Source: Lachnospiraceae bacterium (GTDB taxonomy: Bacteria; Bacillota; Clostridia; Lachnospirales; Lachnospiraceae). Taken from it: a DNA stretch of 64,000 bases. Position numbers and translations under genes: made by a program. The DNA is taken from contig JAGBEV010000012.1 of assembly GCA_017936785.1 (NCBI GenBank), positions 1 to 64,000 on the forward strand, given 5' to 3'. The notes under the pieces were generated by a model. The model was not told where the DNA came from and made no database searches. It saw nothing but the letters and a program-made list of their open reading frames with translations. Positions 44,209 through 54,118 of the stretch are shown here, piece after piece. Positions within the stretch are counted from its first letter, which is position 1; the number at the start of each line of letters is the position of its first letter.

Positions 44209-45021
44209 ATGAAAGAAAGACTGGATATTCTTCTGGTTAAACAACAGCTTGCACAGTCAAGAGAAAAAGCAAAAGCCATTATCATGTCAGGAATCGTCTA
44301 TGTAAACGGTCAGAAAGAAGACAAAGCGGGTGCGACATTTGAAGAATCTGAGGTGACTGTTGAAGTAAGAGGCAATACCCTTCCCTTTGTAAGCCGGGGA
44401 GGTTTAAAACTGCAAAAGGCATTTCAGGTATTTCCCATTGACGTATCGGGTATGACCTGCCTTGATATCGGTGCATCCACAGGCGGTTTTACGGACTGTA
44501 TGCTCCAAAAGGGTGCAGGAAAGGTCTATGCGGTAGATGTTGGCCATGGACAGCTTGATTGGAAGCTGCGCAATGACAGCAGGGTAATCTGCATGGAAAA
44601 GACCAATTTCCGTTATGTGACAAAGGAGCAGATTCCCGAGCAGATTGATTTTGCTGCAACAGATGTGTCTTTTATTTCCCTGACAAAAATTCTGCCGGCG
44701 GCAAAGGCTTTGTTAAAGCCGGGAGCCTGTATGGTATGTCTGATCAAGCCCCAGTTTGAAGCAGGAAGGGAAAAGGTGGGAAAAAAAGGCGTGGTAACCG
44801 ATCCCGGGGTACATAAAGAGGTTGTGGAAAAGATTGAAGTCTTTGCTTCTTCCATGGGATTTTTAATTGCCGGGCTGGATTTTTCGCCCATTAAAGGACC
44901 GGAAGGCAATATTGAATATTTGTTATATATACAAAACGCAGGAGATGAACCTACAGAGCCGCCTTTGGAGAAAATACCGGAAGTGGTGGCAGCTTCTGCT
45001 GAAGCTCTTTCACACAAATAA
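44209..45021 (+). CDS. TlyA-family rRNA (cytidine-2'-O)-methyltransferase
   Basis: This 270-residue protein has an N-terminal S4 RNA-binding domain (about 1-62; MKERLDILLVKQQLAQSREKAKAIIMSGIVYVNG) and a Rossmann-fold methyltransferase (about 63-245) with FVSRGGLKLQKA, the SAM-binding LDIGASTGGFTDCML and the LIKPQFEAG motif. This architecture is TlyA/FtsJ-like. In Mycobacterium TlyA methylates 16S and 23S rRNA; target sites here are inferred. Located between dxs and nadK, the usual position. Confidence 0.92.
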   Translation: MKERLDILLVKQQLAQSREKAKAIIMSGIVYVNGQKEDKAGATFEESEVTVEVRGNTLPFVSRGGLKLQKAFQVFPIDVSGMTCLDIGASTGGFTDCMLQKGAGKVYAVDVGHGQLDWKLRNDSRVICMEKTNFRYVTKEQIPEQIDFAATDVSFISLTKILPAAKALLKPGACMVCLIKPQFEAGREKVGKKGVVTDPGVHKEVVEKIEVFASSMGFLIAGLDFSPIKGPEGNIEYLLYIQNAGDEPTEPPLEKIPEVVAASAEALSHK

Positions 45022-45038
45022 GAGCAGATGGAGATCGT

Positions 45039-45908
45039 ATGGAACGCTTTTATATCATAACTAACAAACCAAAAGATGAACAATTGAAAGTGACCGGAGA
45101 GATCGTGTCCTATCTGGAGTCTTATGGAAAAAAATGCAGCATCTGCGTCAGGGACAAAGATGCAGAGGAGTACAGAAAGGATACGGAGGAAACGGGCAGG
45201 GAAATCCATGTGCCTGCAGATACGGACTGTATTCTGGTGCTGGGCGGAGATGGCACCCTGCTCCAGGCTGCAGTGGATACCATGGATCTGGATATTCCCC
45301 TGTTAGGCATAAATCTGGGCACTTTAGGCTTTATGGCAGAGGTGGAAAAGACCAATATAAAAAACGCATTAAAAGCGCTGATCGATGATCATTTTGATGT
45401 GGAAGAACGCATGATGTTAGATGGGCAGATCTATCATGAGGGAACCATGATCAAAGAACTTCATGCCTTAAATGATATTGTTCTGACCAGAAGAGGCTCT
45501 TTAAAAATTGTTGCCTATGACATTTATGTAAATGGACAATTTTTAAACAGCTACCATGCGGACGGGGTTATTGTTTCTACGCCCACCGGTTCTACAGGAT
45601 ATAATATGTCTGCAGGAGGACCTATTGTGGAGCCTAAGGCAAAAATGCTGCTGCTGACACCCATCTGTCCTCATACCATCAGTGCCAGAAGCATTGTTTT
45701 ATCGCCGGAGGATCTGATTGAAATTAAGATCAGGGACGGACGCAATGGTGAGGCACAGGAAATGGAAGTTAATTTTGACGGGTCCTTTACCAAGCATCTG
45801 TCAACAGGTGACAGCATCAGAATATGCAGATCGGCAAGGGTAACCAAGTTTATCCGCCTGAGTAAAGTAAGCTTTTTGGAAGTACTGCATAAAAAGTTAA
45901 GCGAGTGA
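45039..45908 (+). CDS. nadK: NAD kinase
   Basis: This 289-residue enzyme phosphorylates NAD to NADP. The GGDGT motif lies at 69-73 (LVLGGDGTLLQA), LGINLGTLGFMAEV follows, and the conserved C-terminal STPTGSTGYNMSAGGPIVEP block contains the NAD-binding residues. Size matches the Firmicutes enzymes. The next gene, argR, begins just beyond the stop. Confidence 0.95.
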   Translation: MERFYIITNKPKDEQLKVTGEIVSYLESYGKKCSICVRDKDAEEYRKDTEETGREIHVPADTDCILVLGGDGTLLQAAVDTMDLDIPLLGINLGTLGFMAEVEKTNIKNALKALIDDHFDVEERMMLDGQIYHEGTMIKELHALNDIVLTRRGSLKIVAYDIYVNGQFLNSYHADGVIVSTPTGSTGYNMSAGGPIVEPKAKMLLLTPICPHTISARSIVLSPEDLIEIKIRDGRNGEAQEMEVNFDGSFTKHLSTGDSIRICRSARVTKFIRLSKVSFLEVLHKKLSE

Positions 45909-45922
45909 TCGGGGTGATCATC

Positions 45923-46372
45923 ATGAAAAATGAAAGACATCAGGCAATTGCCTCTTTAATAGAAAAATATCAGATCGGAACCCAGGAGGAACTGGCAGAA
46001 AAGCTGAGGGAATCCGGTTTCAATGTAACACAGGCTACTGTATCCAGGGATATCAGGCAGATGAATCTGAAAAAAGCTCCCATCAATGGTGGAAAGTCCT
46101 GTTATGTGATGATGAAGGAAGAAGCGCCCCTGACCGGCGCTTATGGAAGAGCATTAAAAGAAAGTCTTGTTTCCGTAGATGTGGCAATGAACCTGCTTGT
46201 ACTGAAAACTCATCCGGGAATGGCAATGGCAGTTGCAGCGGCAGTAGATGCTCTGAACTTTGGGGAAATCGTGGGGACCATTGCAGGAGATGATACGGTC
46301 ATGGTAGCCATCAGGACTGTAGAAGATGCTCAGGCGGTAAAAAAGAAATTTCAGGAAATGTTAATGTCCTAA
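45923..46372 (+). CDS. argR: Arginine repressor / AhrC-type regulator
   Basis: This 149-residue regulator represses arginine biosynthesis and activates catabolism with L-arginine as co-repressor. The winged-helix N-terminal domain shows QEELAEKLRESGFNVTQATVSRDIRQMNL; the C-terminal hexamerisation/arginine-binding domain shows GTIAGDDTVMVAIRT. The frame opens at GTG 45905, but ATG 45923 (MKNERHQAI) is the canonical start. In Clostridia argR typically precedes recN, as here. Confidence 0.93.
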   Translation: MKNERHQAIASLIEKYQIGTQEELAEKLRESGFNVTQATVSRDIRQMNLKKAPINGGKSCYVMMKEEAPLTGAYGRALKESLVSVDVAMNLLVLKTHPGMAMAVAAAVDALNFGEIVGTIAGDDTVMVAIRTVEDAQAVKKKFQEMLMS

Positions 46373-46434
46373 AAGATTGTGTCTGGAGAGCACAGGGGAG
46401 AAGTTCCCTTAAATGCAGACATAAGGAGATAAAG

Positions 46435-48135
46435 ATGTTAGAAAGTATTCATGTAAAGAATGTAGCCTTGATTGATGAGGCGGAAGTGGAATTTGACGAG
46501 GGATTGAATATTTTAACGGGAGAAACCGGTGCAGGCAAGTCGATTTTGCTGGGGTCCGTGCAGTTGGCACTGGGTGCAAAGGCTGATAAGAGCCTGATCA
46601 GGCAGGGGGCGGAATGCGCTTTTGTACAGCTGGTGTTTTCTTTAAACGGAGAACAAAAGAAAATCCTGGAAGATCTGGATTTTTCCACTGAGGATGATGT
46701 GCTGATATTACAGAGAAAGATTTATCCGGCAAAAAGTATCTGCAAGGTAAACGGAGAAGCAGTTACCTTAAAGACCATGCAGGGCATTGCGGAGCATTTT
46801 ATCGATATTCACGGACAGAGGGAACACCAGTCTGTTCTAAAGACATCCAAACAGGAAGAAATATTGGATGATTACGGAAGGGATTTACTGGCAGAACCTT
46901 TAAAGGAAATTGCACTGCTGTATGGAAAATACCGTCAGGAAGAAGCTGCAATTTCGGAAGCGGCAGGCATGGATCAAAATCATGTTAAGGAACTGGACTT
47001 TGCAAGATATGAATTGGATGAAATAGAAAAAGCAAAGCTGACAGAAGGTGAAGATGCGGCACTGGAAGAACGTTACATGCGTCTTGTGAACGGGCAGAAA
47101 ATCCGGGAAGCCGTAGGCGGAGCGGAAAGCATTTTGCAAAATGAAGGAGGAAACGGCGTTATCAACGCTCTGTCCCTTGCGATCCGCCAGTTAAAGGAAG
47201 CCCAAAGTCTGGATGCTTCCCTGACAGATGAATTGCAGCAGCTTTCTGATGCGGAAACGATCCTTCAGGAGTGCGGTCACAGTCTGGACCGCTATCTGGA
47301 CAACTTTTTGCTGGAAGCCGATGATTTTGCCGCAGTAGAAGAAAGGCTGAATCTGATCAATCATTTAAAAGATAAATATGGAAAAGAAATTTCTGATATT
47401 TTAAAATATGAAGAAAATTTAATTGAAAAAATTCATAAACTAGAAAATTTTGAGCAATATAATCAGGAATTGCAAATGCAACATGAAAAAACAAAACAGG
47501 ACTATTTTGAACTGGCTCTCAGACTTCATGAGATCAGAACAAAAGAAGCGGATAAGCTGACCGTTGAAATGGAAAAAGCTCTTCATGATCTGAATTTTGA
47601 ACAGTGTATTTTTCAGGTTAAAACGGATTATGATGAAGCCTTTATGAGTAAAAACGGATGTACAAAAGTGACTTTCCGGATTTCCTTAAATCCGGGAGAA
47701 CCATTAAAGGATCTGTCGGCAGTTGCCAGCGGCGGTGAATTATCCCGTATTATGCTGGCGTTAAAAAGCATTTTCGCAGATAAAGACCGGATGGGCACTT
47801 TGGTCTTTGATGAAATTGATGCCGGGATCAGTGGCAAAACAGCCTGGAAGGTTTCGGAAAAGCTGGAAGTTTTAAGAAAAAGACATCAGGTTATCTGTAT
47901 TACCCATCTGCCACAGATCGCAGCAATGGCAGATGCCCATTATGGAATAGAAAAAACAGTTTCCAATGAACAGACGCACACCGGAATACAGCGTTTGGAT
48001 AAAGAGGAAAGCATAGCTGAAATCGGCAGATTATTGGGAACGGATCAGTTGACCGAGGCTGTTTTGCAAAATGCAAGGGAAATGAAAGATTTGGCAGAAC
48101 AGACAAAACAATCCCAAAGTAAAAATAAATCATAG
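46435..48135 (+). CDS. recN: DNA repair ATPase RecN
   Basis: This 566-residue SMC-like protein is recruited early to double-strand breaks. Walker A GETGAGKS (29-36), a long coiled coil (about 150-370) and a C-terminal head with signature SGGELSRIMLALKSI and Walker B LVFDEIDAGISGKTAWKV are present, along with the IDIHGQREHQSVL block. AAGGAG precedes the ATG. A terminator follows, separating it from spoIVB. Confidence 0.95.
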   Translation: MLESIHVKNVALIDEAEVEFDEGLNILTGETGAGKSILLGSVQLALGAKADKSLIRQGAECAFVQLVFSLNGEQKKILEDLDFSTEDDVLILQRKIYPAKSICKVNGEAVTLKTMQGIAEHFIDIHGQREHQSVLKTSKQEEILDDYGRDLLAEPLKEIALLYGKYRQEEAAISEAAGMDQNHVKELDFARYELDEIEKAKLTEGEDAALEERYMRLVNGQKIREAVGGAESILQNEGGNGVINALSLAIRQLKEAQSLDASLTDELQQLSDAETILQECGHSLDRYLDNFLLEADDFAAVEERLNLINHLKDKYGKEISDILKYEENLIEKIHKLENFEQYNQELQMQHEKTKQDYFELALRLHEIRTKEADKLTVEMEKALHDLNFEQCIFQVKTDYDEAFMSKNGCTKVTFRISLNPGEPLKDLSAVASGGELSRIMLALKSIFADKDRMGTLVFDEIDAGISGKTAWKVSEKLEVLRKRHQVICITHLPQIAAMADAHYGIEKTVSNEQTHTGIQRLDKEESIAEIGRLLGTDQLTEAVLQNAREMKDLAEQTKQSQSKNKS

Positions 48136-48145
48136 GCACATAATA

Positions 48146-48173
48146 AGAAGGACGTAAAGGTCCTTCTTTTTTT
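48146..48173 (+). terminator. Intrinsic terminator between recN and spoIVB
   Basis: AGAAGGAC (48146-48153) pairs perfectly with GTCCTTCT (48160-48167), followed by TTTTTT. It sits only about 14 bases before the spoIVB start, so it also limits read-through into spoIVB. Confidence 0.85.
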
Positions 48174-48186
48174 GTGGAGGTTAAAG

Positions 48187-49443
48187 ATGAAAGGATATAA
48201 AATCAGTTTATATATTGCGCTGGCATTAACCTTGCTGGCAGGCTTTGTTACCTATGAATATGTTTTTTACAGGCAGATTCCCGATACGCTGTATCTGGAA
48301 AAGGGAAAATCCCAGGAAATTGAATTTGCACTGCCGGTAACGGGAGAATTGGAGGTACCGGAAGAAACATATGTGGAAACATGGGAAAACAGTCAATCCA
48401 GAATAGATAACAGGGATGCCGTAGTTTCCAATGAATATATATGGAAATTAAAACTTTTCGGAATCGTTCCCTTAAAGAATGTGGATATTAAGGTAATCGA
48501 TGAAGAAAGTGTTTATCCCGTAGGCGTTCCCATCGGAATTTATGTAAAAACCGACGGCGTGCTGGTGGCAGGGCTGGGAAACATAAAAACTGCCGACGGA
48601 AGAGAAGCCTGTCCCTGTGAAAATATTCTACAGACAGGGGATTATATTTTGTCCATCAATGGAGAAAACGTATCCTTAAAAGGAGAAGTTATTGAAAAAG
48701 TAAAGGCTTCAGCAGGAGAACCGGTGATCATGACGATCAGGAGGAACGGACAGGTAAGCCGTGTAAAGGTAACACCGGCACTGAACAATGCCAATGAATA
48801 TCAGATCGGAGTCTGGATCAGGGATTCGGCACAGGGAATCGGAACTTTGACCTATATTGACGAAGAAAACGGCTTTGGGGCTTTAGGGCACGGAATCAAT
48901 GATATTGACACAACAGATTTAATGGAAATTGATTATGGAGGACTTTACGAGACACAGATTGTCAGTATTAAAAAAGGTGCCAGCGGTGAGCCGGGAGAAA
49001 TTTCCGGAGTGATCCGGTTTATGGAGGAAGCAAAAGAGGGAGTTATCAATCTCAATACTCCTAATGGAATTTATGGCATTATGGAGTTGTCGCCTTCCCA
49101 GGCAGGACTGTATGAGGACAGATTGTATCCTGTTGCATTAAAACAGGATATTAAAACCGGACCGGCAGAAATCTTATGTACCATAAACGGGGAAACGGAT
49201 GTCTATGACATAGAAATTACAGAAATAGACTATAGCCAAAGCGAGGGAAACAGAGGGCTGGTAATAGAAATTACTGATCCCGTTCTCCTTGCCCAGACCG
49301 GAGGAATCGTTCAGGGAATGAGCGGTTCGCCTATTGTTCAAAACGGCAAATTTGTAGGAGCAGTTACCCATGTTTTTGTAAATGATCCTACCAAAGGTTA
49401 TGGGATATTTGCAGATACCATGCTGCATATGGCACAACAATAG
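48187..49443 (+). CDS. spoIVB: SpoIVB serine peptidase (S55)
   Basis: This 418-residue sporulation protease is secreted from the forespore and signals sigma-K activation. An N-terminal membrane anchor (ISLYIALALTLLAGFVTYEYV) is followed by a PDZ domain (about 110-205; CENILQTGDYILSINGENVSLKGEVIEKVK) and the S55 peptidase domain. The likely catalytic His is H235 in LGHGIND and the Ser lies in GMSGSPI (S381). GGAGG precedes ATG 48187, preferred over a GTG further upstream. In most Clostridia spo0A follows; here it does not. Confidence 0.95.
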   Translation: MKGYKISLYIALALTLLAGFVTYEYVFYRQIPDTLYLEKGKSQEIEFALPVTGELEVPEETYVETWENSQSRIDNRDAVVSNEYIWKLKLFGIVPLKNVDIKVIDEESVYPVGVPIGIYVKTDGVLVAGLGNIKTADGREACPCENILQTGDYILSINGENVSLKGEVIEKVKASAGEPVIMTIRRNGQVSRVKVTPALNNANEYQIGVWIRDSAQGIGTLTYIDEENGFGALGHGINDIDTTDLMEIDYGGLYETQIVSIKKGASGEPGEISGVIRFMEEAKEGVINLNTPNGIYGIMELSPSQAGLYEDRLYPVALKQDIKTGPAEILCTINGETDVYDIEITEIDYSQSEGNRGLVIEITDPVLLAQTGGIVQGMSGSPIVQNGKFVGAVTHVFVNDPTKGYGIFADTMLHMAQQ

Positions 49444-49458
49444 AAATTGTGCTACAAT
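49430..49458 (+). promoter_or_regulatory. Possible promoter of the alpha-amylase gene
   Basis: TGGCAC (49430-49435) and TACAAT (49453-49458) are 17 bases apart, overlapping the end of spoIVB. About 85 bases of leader would follow. Confidence 0.45.
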
Positions 49459-49549
49459 ATTGAGGATTAAAGCCCGGAATGAATTGCTTGAATCAAAAGC
49501 AGGATTTACATTTGGGAGAAAGATAGAAAAAACGAAAGAAAGTGACAAA

Positions 49550-50986
49550 ATGAAAAACAGAACGATGATGCAGCTTTTTGAATGGTATCTGCCGGAAGAT
49601 TGTGCCCACTGGAAGAAAATTTCCCAGGAAGCGGACAGGCTTGCACAGGATGGAGTGAATATGGTATGGTTACCCCCTGCATATAAAGGTGCATCAGGAA
49701 AATATGATGTAGGATATGGAGTTTATGATGTATATGATCTGGGAGAATTTGATCAAAAAGGAAGTATTCCTACCAAGTATGGAACAAAGGAAGAATACCT
49801 TCAGGCAGTTTCGGATTTGCAGAAGGCAGGTATAGAAGTACTGGGAGATATTGTATTAAACCACAGAATGGGTGCAGATGAAAAGGAAACGGTGGATGCA
49901 GTAGAGGTCAACGGAGATGACAGGCTCAGAGAAATTTCCGGTATGCACCAGATCGAGGCGTGGACAAAATTTACTTATCCTGTAAGAAATGGAAAATATT
50001 CTGATTTTGTATGGAATGCAACGCATTTTGACGGTGTGGACTGGGATGAGCGCGCCGGAAAAAACGGCGTTTATCGTTTTAAAGACAAACAATGGGACAG
50101 GGGTGTTGACGGAGAACATGTCAACTATGATTATCTTATGGGAGCAGATCTGGATCTGGATCACGAAGACGTAAAAAAAGAGCTTGACCGGTTTGGTAAA
50201 TGGTATTTGGATACCACTCATGTGGATGGCTTCAGACTGGATGCAGTTAAACATATGAATGCCTCTTTTTACCGTGACTGGCTCAGATCCATGCGTACAT
50301 ATAAGGAAAAGGAATTATTTGCTGTAGGAGAATACTGGAGTCCGGACCTGAACCGGCTGCAGTCATATATTGCACAGACCGAAGGGGTTATGAGCCTTTT
50401 TGATGTACCGCTGCATTTTAAGTTTTATCATATTTCCCACGGCAATTCTGCCTTTGATATGTCAAAGCTCTTTGAGGGAACGCTGGTCGGAACGGATTCC
50501 TGGCATGCGGTTACCTTTGTGGATAATCATGATACCCAGCCGGGACAGGCACTGGAAACCTTTGTTATGGATTGGTTCAAGCCCCTGGCTTATGGAATCA
50601 TTTTATTGCAGGAAAAAGGAATTCCTTGTGTGTTTTATGGAGATTATTACGGAATCCCTCATAGTGGTATCTCTCCCGTGAAACATCTGCCCAGGCTGAT
50701 GCAGCTCAGGGCAAGCCATGCTTACGGAGCGGAACACGATTACTATGATCATGATAATATTGTGGGCTTTACAAGAGAAGGGGAAGGAAATACCGATGGC
50801 TTGGCTGTACTGGTCAGTGACGGACCGGGAGGGACCAAAAATATGTATGCAGGAAGTGCCCATGCAGGACAGATTTATGTGGATGCCTTGGGAAACTGCC
50901 CGGAAGAAGTGACCATCGGTTCTGACGGAAAGGGAAATTTCCGTGTAGAAGGCGGTTCTATTTCCGTCTGGATACCGAAATTATAA
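49550..50986 (+). CDS. Cytoplasmic alpha-amylase (GH13)
   Basis: This 478-residue GH13 enzyme has no signal peptide, so it should act inside the cell on glycogen or imported maltodextrins. The TIM-barrel motifs are intact: VLGDIVLNHRMG, the nucleophile D231 in GFRLDAVKH, the acid/base E261 in VGEYWS and D328 in VDNHDTQP. Their spacing matches Bacillus alpha-amylases. The ATG at 49550 (MKNRTMMQLFEWYLPEDC) is chosen over an upstream frame that reads into spoIVB. The ribosome-binding site (GAAAG) is weak. It occupies the place where spo0A commonly follows spoIVB. Confidence 0.92.
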   Translation: MKNRTMMQLFEWYLPEDCAHWKKISQEADRLAQDGVNMVWLPPAYKGASGKYDVGYGVYDVYDLGEFDQKGSIPTKYGTKEEYLQAVSDLQKAGIEVLGDIVLNHRMGADEKETVDAVEVNGDDRLREISGMHQIEAWTKFTYPVRNGKYSDFVWNATHFDGVDWDERAGKNGVYRFKDKQWDRGVDGEHVNYDYLMGADLDLDHEDVKKELDRFGKWYLDTTHVDGFRLDAVKHMNASFYRDWLRSMRTYKEKELFAVGEYWSPDLNRLQSYIAQTEGVMSLFDVPLHFKFYHISHGNSAFDMSKLFEGTLVGTDSWHAVTFVDNHDTQPGQALETFVMDWFKPLAYGIILLQEKGIPCVFYGDYYGIPHSGISPVKHLPRLMQLRASHAYGAEHDYYDHDNIVGFTREGEGNTDGLAVLVSDGPGGTKNMYAGSAHAGQIYVDALGNCPEEVTIGSDGKGNFRVEGGSISVWIPKL

Positions 50987-51035
50987 TCAAATTATATTTT
51001 TGCCCCATTTTAAAAGGGCAGAATGGAGAAGAACT

Positions 51036-51509
51036 ATGAGATTTCAAACAGTGAATGCTCTGAATTTGTTTCGTTTTGAAGAAGTTACCGTAAAAGAGAT
51101 TGATTTGAAGAACAAAGCGGTTACGGTCATTATGGATGCTTTGATCGTAAAGGGAAACAATCCCAATAATGAGGAATTTGTGGACCGTTTTGCGGATACG
51201 GCAAATGTACGTTTTCAAAATGCCCGGATCACAGAAGTGGTCAAGGAAGGCTATAAATATTATGATGCCAATGACAGGCTGTTGGAAGAAGAACCGGATC
51301 AACCAATACCGGTCATGGAATATGAGGCTTTATTAAAAAAATGTAAGGACGTCTATTTGTTTGATATCATCAGTTTGAAAGAAGAAGAGGGAGCATATGA
51401 ATACCAGCTGGGTATGGATTTAAATGAATCAGATACCTATTGGATAACCATAGGCTGCACGGAAACCATTGTGGAATGGGAAAAATTTAAAAATAAAGTT
51501 ATGAAATAG
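51036..51509 (+). CDS. Conserved-looking protein of unknown function
   Basis: This 157-residue acidic protein (MRFQTVNALNLFRFEEVTVKEID) is not recognised. It has no signal or membrane segment, alternates predicted strands and helices, and contains YWITIGCTETIVEWEKFKNKV at the end. GGAGAAGAACT precedes ATG 51036, preferred over 51000. It lies 49 bases after the amylase and before secG. A role linked to either neighbour cannot be read from the sequence. Confidence 0.6.
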   Translation: MRFQTVNALNLFRFEEVTVKEIDLKNKAVTVIMDALIVKGNNPNNEEFVDRFADTANVRFQNARITEVVKEGYKYYDANDRLLEEEPDQPIPVMEYEALLKKCKDVYLFDIISLKEEEGAYEYQLGMDLNESDTYWITIGCTETIVEWEKFKNKVMK

Positions 51510-51563
51510 ATTTTCCGGGAAATGTAAGATTTCACAAAAACTGCAGTTACAAGAAAATAATGG

Positions 51564-51592
51564 TTGAAAATGCAAAATCTTTATGATAGAAT
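51564..51592 (+). promoter_or_regulatory. Sigma-A promoter of secG
   Basis: TTGAAA (51564-51569) and TAGAAT (51587-51592) are 17 bases apart. Confidence 0.65.
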
Positions 51593-51622
51593 AAGCATTG
51601 TTTGACATTAGGAGGTCCATAA

Positions 51623-51862
51623 ATGGGTACATTAAGATTAATATTAACAATCATTTATATAATTGACTGTGTATTCTTGGCAGTTGTAGTATTGATGCAG
51701 GAAGGCAAATCCGCGGGACTTGGTTCCATCAGCGGAGCGGCCGAAAGCTATTGGGGTAAGAACAAGGGACGTTCCATGGAAGGGAAACTGGTAACTGTTA
51801 CAAAGGTTGCCGCAGTCCTGTTTCTGGTACTATCCGCAGTTTTGAACATTAACAAGTTTTAA
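51623..51862 (+). CDS. secG: Preprotein translocase subunit SecG
   Basis: This 79-residue auxiliary subunit of the SecYEG channel has two membrane helices (LILTIIYIIDCVFLAVVVLM and VTKVAAVLFLVLSAVLNI) joined by the conserved loop LMQEGKSAGLGSISG. TAGGAGG precedes the ATG. It is a single cistron with promoter and strong terminator, followed by rnr-smpB-ssrA, the usual Firmicutes grouping. Confidence 0.95.
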   Translation: MGTLRLILTIIYIIDCVFLAVVVLMQEGKSAGLGSISGAAESYWGKNKGRSMEGKLVTVTKVAAVLFLVLSAVLNINKF

Positions 51863-51865
51863 CCG

Positions 51866-51894
51866 AAAGCACTCTTGCAAAAGAGTGCTTTTTT
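51866..51894 (+). terminator. Intrinsic terminator after secG
   Basis: AAGCACTCTT (51867-51876) pairs perfectly with AAGAGTGCTT (51881-51890), followed by TTTT. Confidence 0.9.
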
Positions 51895-51947
51895 ATGCAA
51901 ATACGGAATGACCGGGAAGGTATTGGTTCATTGAGGTAAGGAGCATT

Positions 51948-54083
51948 ATGAAAAGCTTTGAAGAAAGAAAAAAATCAATTGAAAATTTTATAGACAGCGA
52001 ATTCTATGTTCCCATGAAGGAAAAAGAACTGGCGGTCATGATGCAGGTAGAGCCTGATGACAGACCTGTTTTTAAAAAGGCGCTGGAGGAACTGCTTTTG
52101 GAAAACAGGCTGCAGATCACCAAAAGGGGGCGTTATATCAGACCGGAGGAAAAAATTCTCACAGGAACCTTTATCAGCAATGGGAAAGGATTCGGCTTTG
52201 TGGAAATAGAGGGAGAGCAGGAGGATTATTATATTCCGGAGACAAAGGTTCACGGGGCCTTTCATCAGGATCTGGTCCAGATTGTTCTTTTAACGGGGCA
52301 GAGGGGAAAAAGACAGGAAGCTGAAGTTGTAAAGATCATCAGCCACGGTATCAGCCGGATTGTTGGAACCTTTGAAAAAAGTAAAAATTTTGGGTTTGTC
52401 ATTCCTGATAATTCTAAAATGGCACAGGATGTTTTTATTCCCAAAGAATATACAAAAAATGCCGTAAGCGGTCACAAGGTTGTGGCAGAAATTACTGATT
52501 ATGGGAAGGATGGCAAAAATCCGGAAGGAAAAGTCGTAGAAATACTGGGGCATATCAATGATCCCGGAGTGGACATCCTTTCCATTGTAAAAGGCTTTGA
52601 ACTTCCTATGGAATTTCCCCAGAAGGTATTAAACCAGGCGGAGCGTGTGGCTTCACCTGTATCCGACGAAGACCGTGCCGGCAGAATGGATTTAAGGGAT
52701 GTATTGATGGTTACCATTGACGGAGAAGATGCCAAGGATCTGGATGATGCAATAAGCCTCAGTGTGGAGGACGGTATTTATCATCTGGGCGTGCATATTG
52801 CAGATGTGACCAATTATGTACAGGAAAATTCCGCTTTGGATAAAGAAGCCCTGAAAAGGGGGACAAGCGTCTATCTGGTGGACAGGGTAATTCCCATGCT
52901 GCCCCATACTTTATCCAACGGTATCTGTTCTCTAAATGCAGGAGAGGACAGGCTGGCGTTAAGTTGTCTGATGGATATTGACCATAAAGGAGAGGTGATC
53001 GATTATAAGATTACGGAATCCGTGATCTCTGTGGACCGCCGCATGACTTATACGGCAGTGGCGGCAATCCTGGAAGAACATGACGGGGAATTGATGGAAG
53101 AATATCATGAACTGGTGCCCATGTTTGAGCAGATGGCAATACTGGCAAAGATCTTGCGGAAGAAAAGGAAGGCAAGAGGCTCCATTGATTTTGATTTCCG
53201 GGAAAGTAAGATCATTTTGGATAAAGAAGGAAATCCCCTGGATATTAAACCCTATGAGAGAAATGTGGCTACCAGGCTTATAGAAGATTTTATGCTCATT
53301 GCCAATGAAACGGTGGCAGGACATTTTTACTGGCTGGAAATTCCTTTTGTCTATCGTACCCATGAGGCGCCTGATCCTGAAAAGATCAAGAAATTAGGAC
53401 TATTTATTCATAATTTCGGATATTATTTAAAGGCATCCAGGGATGAAATTCATCCAAAGGAACTGCAAAAGCTTCTTTCGAAAATTGAAGGCACTGATGA
53501 AGAAAATCTCATCAGCCGCCTGACTTTGCGCAGTATGAAGCAGGCAAAATATACCCCTGACTGTACGGGACATTTCGGTCTGGCGGCACCCTGTTACTGT
53601 CATTTTACTTCACCGATCAGGCGGTATCCCGATCTGCAGATTCACAGGATCATCAAAGAATACCTCAGGGGCAGAATGAATGGGGACAGGATTTCCCATT
53701 ACAGAGATATTTTAAGCGGTGTCTGCAAACAGGCTTCCGATCTGGAACGCCGTGCCGATGAGGCGGAACGTGAGACGGAAAAATGTAAAAAAGCACAGTT
53801 TATGGGCAGTAAGATCGGGGAAACTTTTACAGGGGTCATATCCGGTGTTACGGGCTGGGGCATTTATGTGGAGCTTCCCAATACTGTAGAAGGACTGGTA
53901 CACATCTCCAAAATTCCGGGAGATTACTACCTGTATGATGAGTCATCATATGAGATTCACGGTGAAACTACGGGAAAAACCTTTAAGCTGGGACAAAAAG
54001 TGTCCGTAGTCGTCAATGATGTGGACTTTGTTTCCAATACCATTGATTTTTTACTGGCAGATGACGATATAAATATAGAATGA
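51948..54083 (+). CDS. rnr: Ribonuclease R
   Basis: This 711-residue 3'-to-5' hydrolytic exoribonuclease degrades structured RNA and tmRNA-tagged transcripts. Order: N-terminal winged helix, two cold-shock OB folds ([32 protein letters not shown]), the RNB catalytic domain with metal-binding Asps in [14 protein letters not shown] (about 263-276) and the [12 protein letters not shown] motif, then a C-terminal S1 domain ([28 protein letters not shown]). It overlaps the smpB upstream region; rnr-smpB-ssrA together form the trans-translation unit. Confidence 0.96.
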   Translation: MKSFEERKKSIENFIDSEFYVPMKEKELAVMMQVEPDDRPVFKKALEELLLENRLQITKRGRYIRPEEKILTGTFISNGKGFGFVEIEGEQEDYYIPETKVHGAFHQDLVQIVLLTGQRGKRQEAEVVKIISHGISRIVGTFEKSKNFGFVIPDNSKMAQDVFIPKEYTKNAVSGHKVVAEITDYGKDGKNPEGKVVEILGHINDPGVDILSIVKGFELPMEFPQKVLNQAERVASPVSDEDRAGRMDLRDVLMVTIDGEDAKDLDDAISLSVEDGIYHLGVHIADVTNYVQENSALDKEALKRGTSVYLVDRVIPMLPHTLSNGICSLNAGEDRLALSCLMDIDHKGEVIDYKITESVISVDRRMTYTAVAAILEEHDGELMEEYHELVPMFEQMAILAKILRKKRKARGSIDFDFRESKIILDKEGNPLDIKPYERNVATRLIEDFMLIANETVAGHFYWLEIPFVYRTHEAPDPEKIKKLGLFIHNFGYYLKASRDEIHPKELQKLLSKIEGTDEENLISRLTLRSMKQAKYTPDCTGHFGLAAPCYCHFTSPIRRYPDLQIHRIIKEYLRGRMNGDRISHYRDILSGVCKQASDLERRADEAERETEKCKKAQFMGSKIGETFTGVISGVTGWGIYVELPNTVEGLVHISKIPGDYYLYDESSYEIHGETTGKTFKLGQKVSVVVNDVDFVSNTIDFLLADDDINIE

Positions 54084-54118
54084 ACCATGGGTTCATGGGA
54101 TTGACGGAGGATTGGAAA

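Noticed and set aside
51000-51020. Small TGCCC/GGGCA hairpin after the amylase gene as a terminator
   Set aside because: The T-tract precedes rather than follows the stem on the + strand, and the next gene's ribosome-binding site follows at once.
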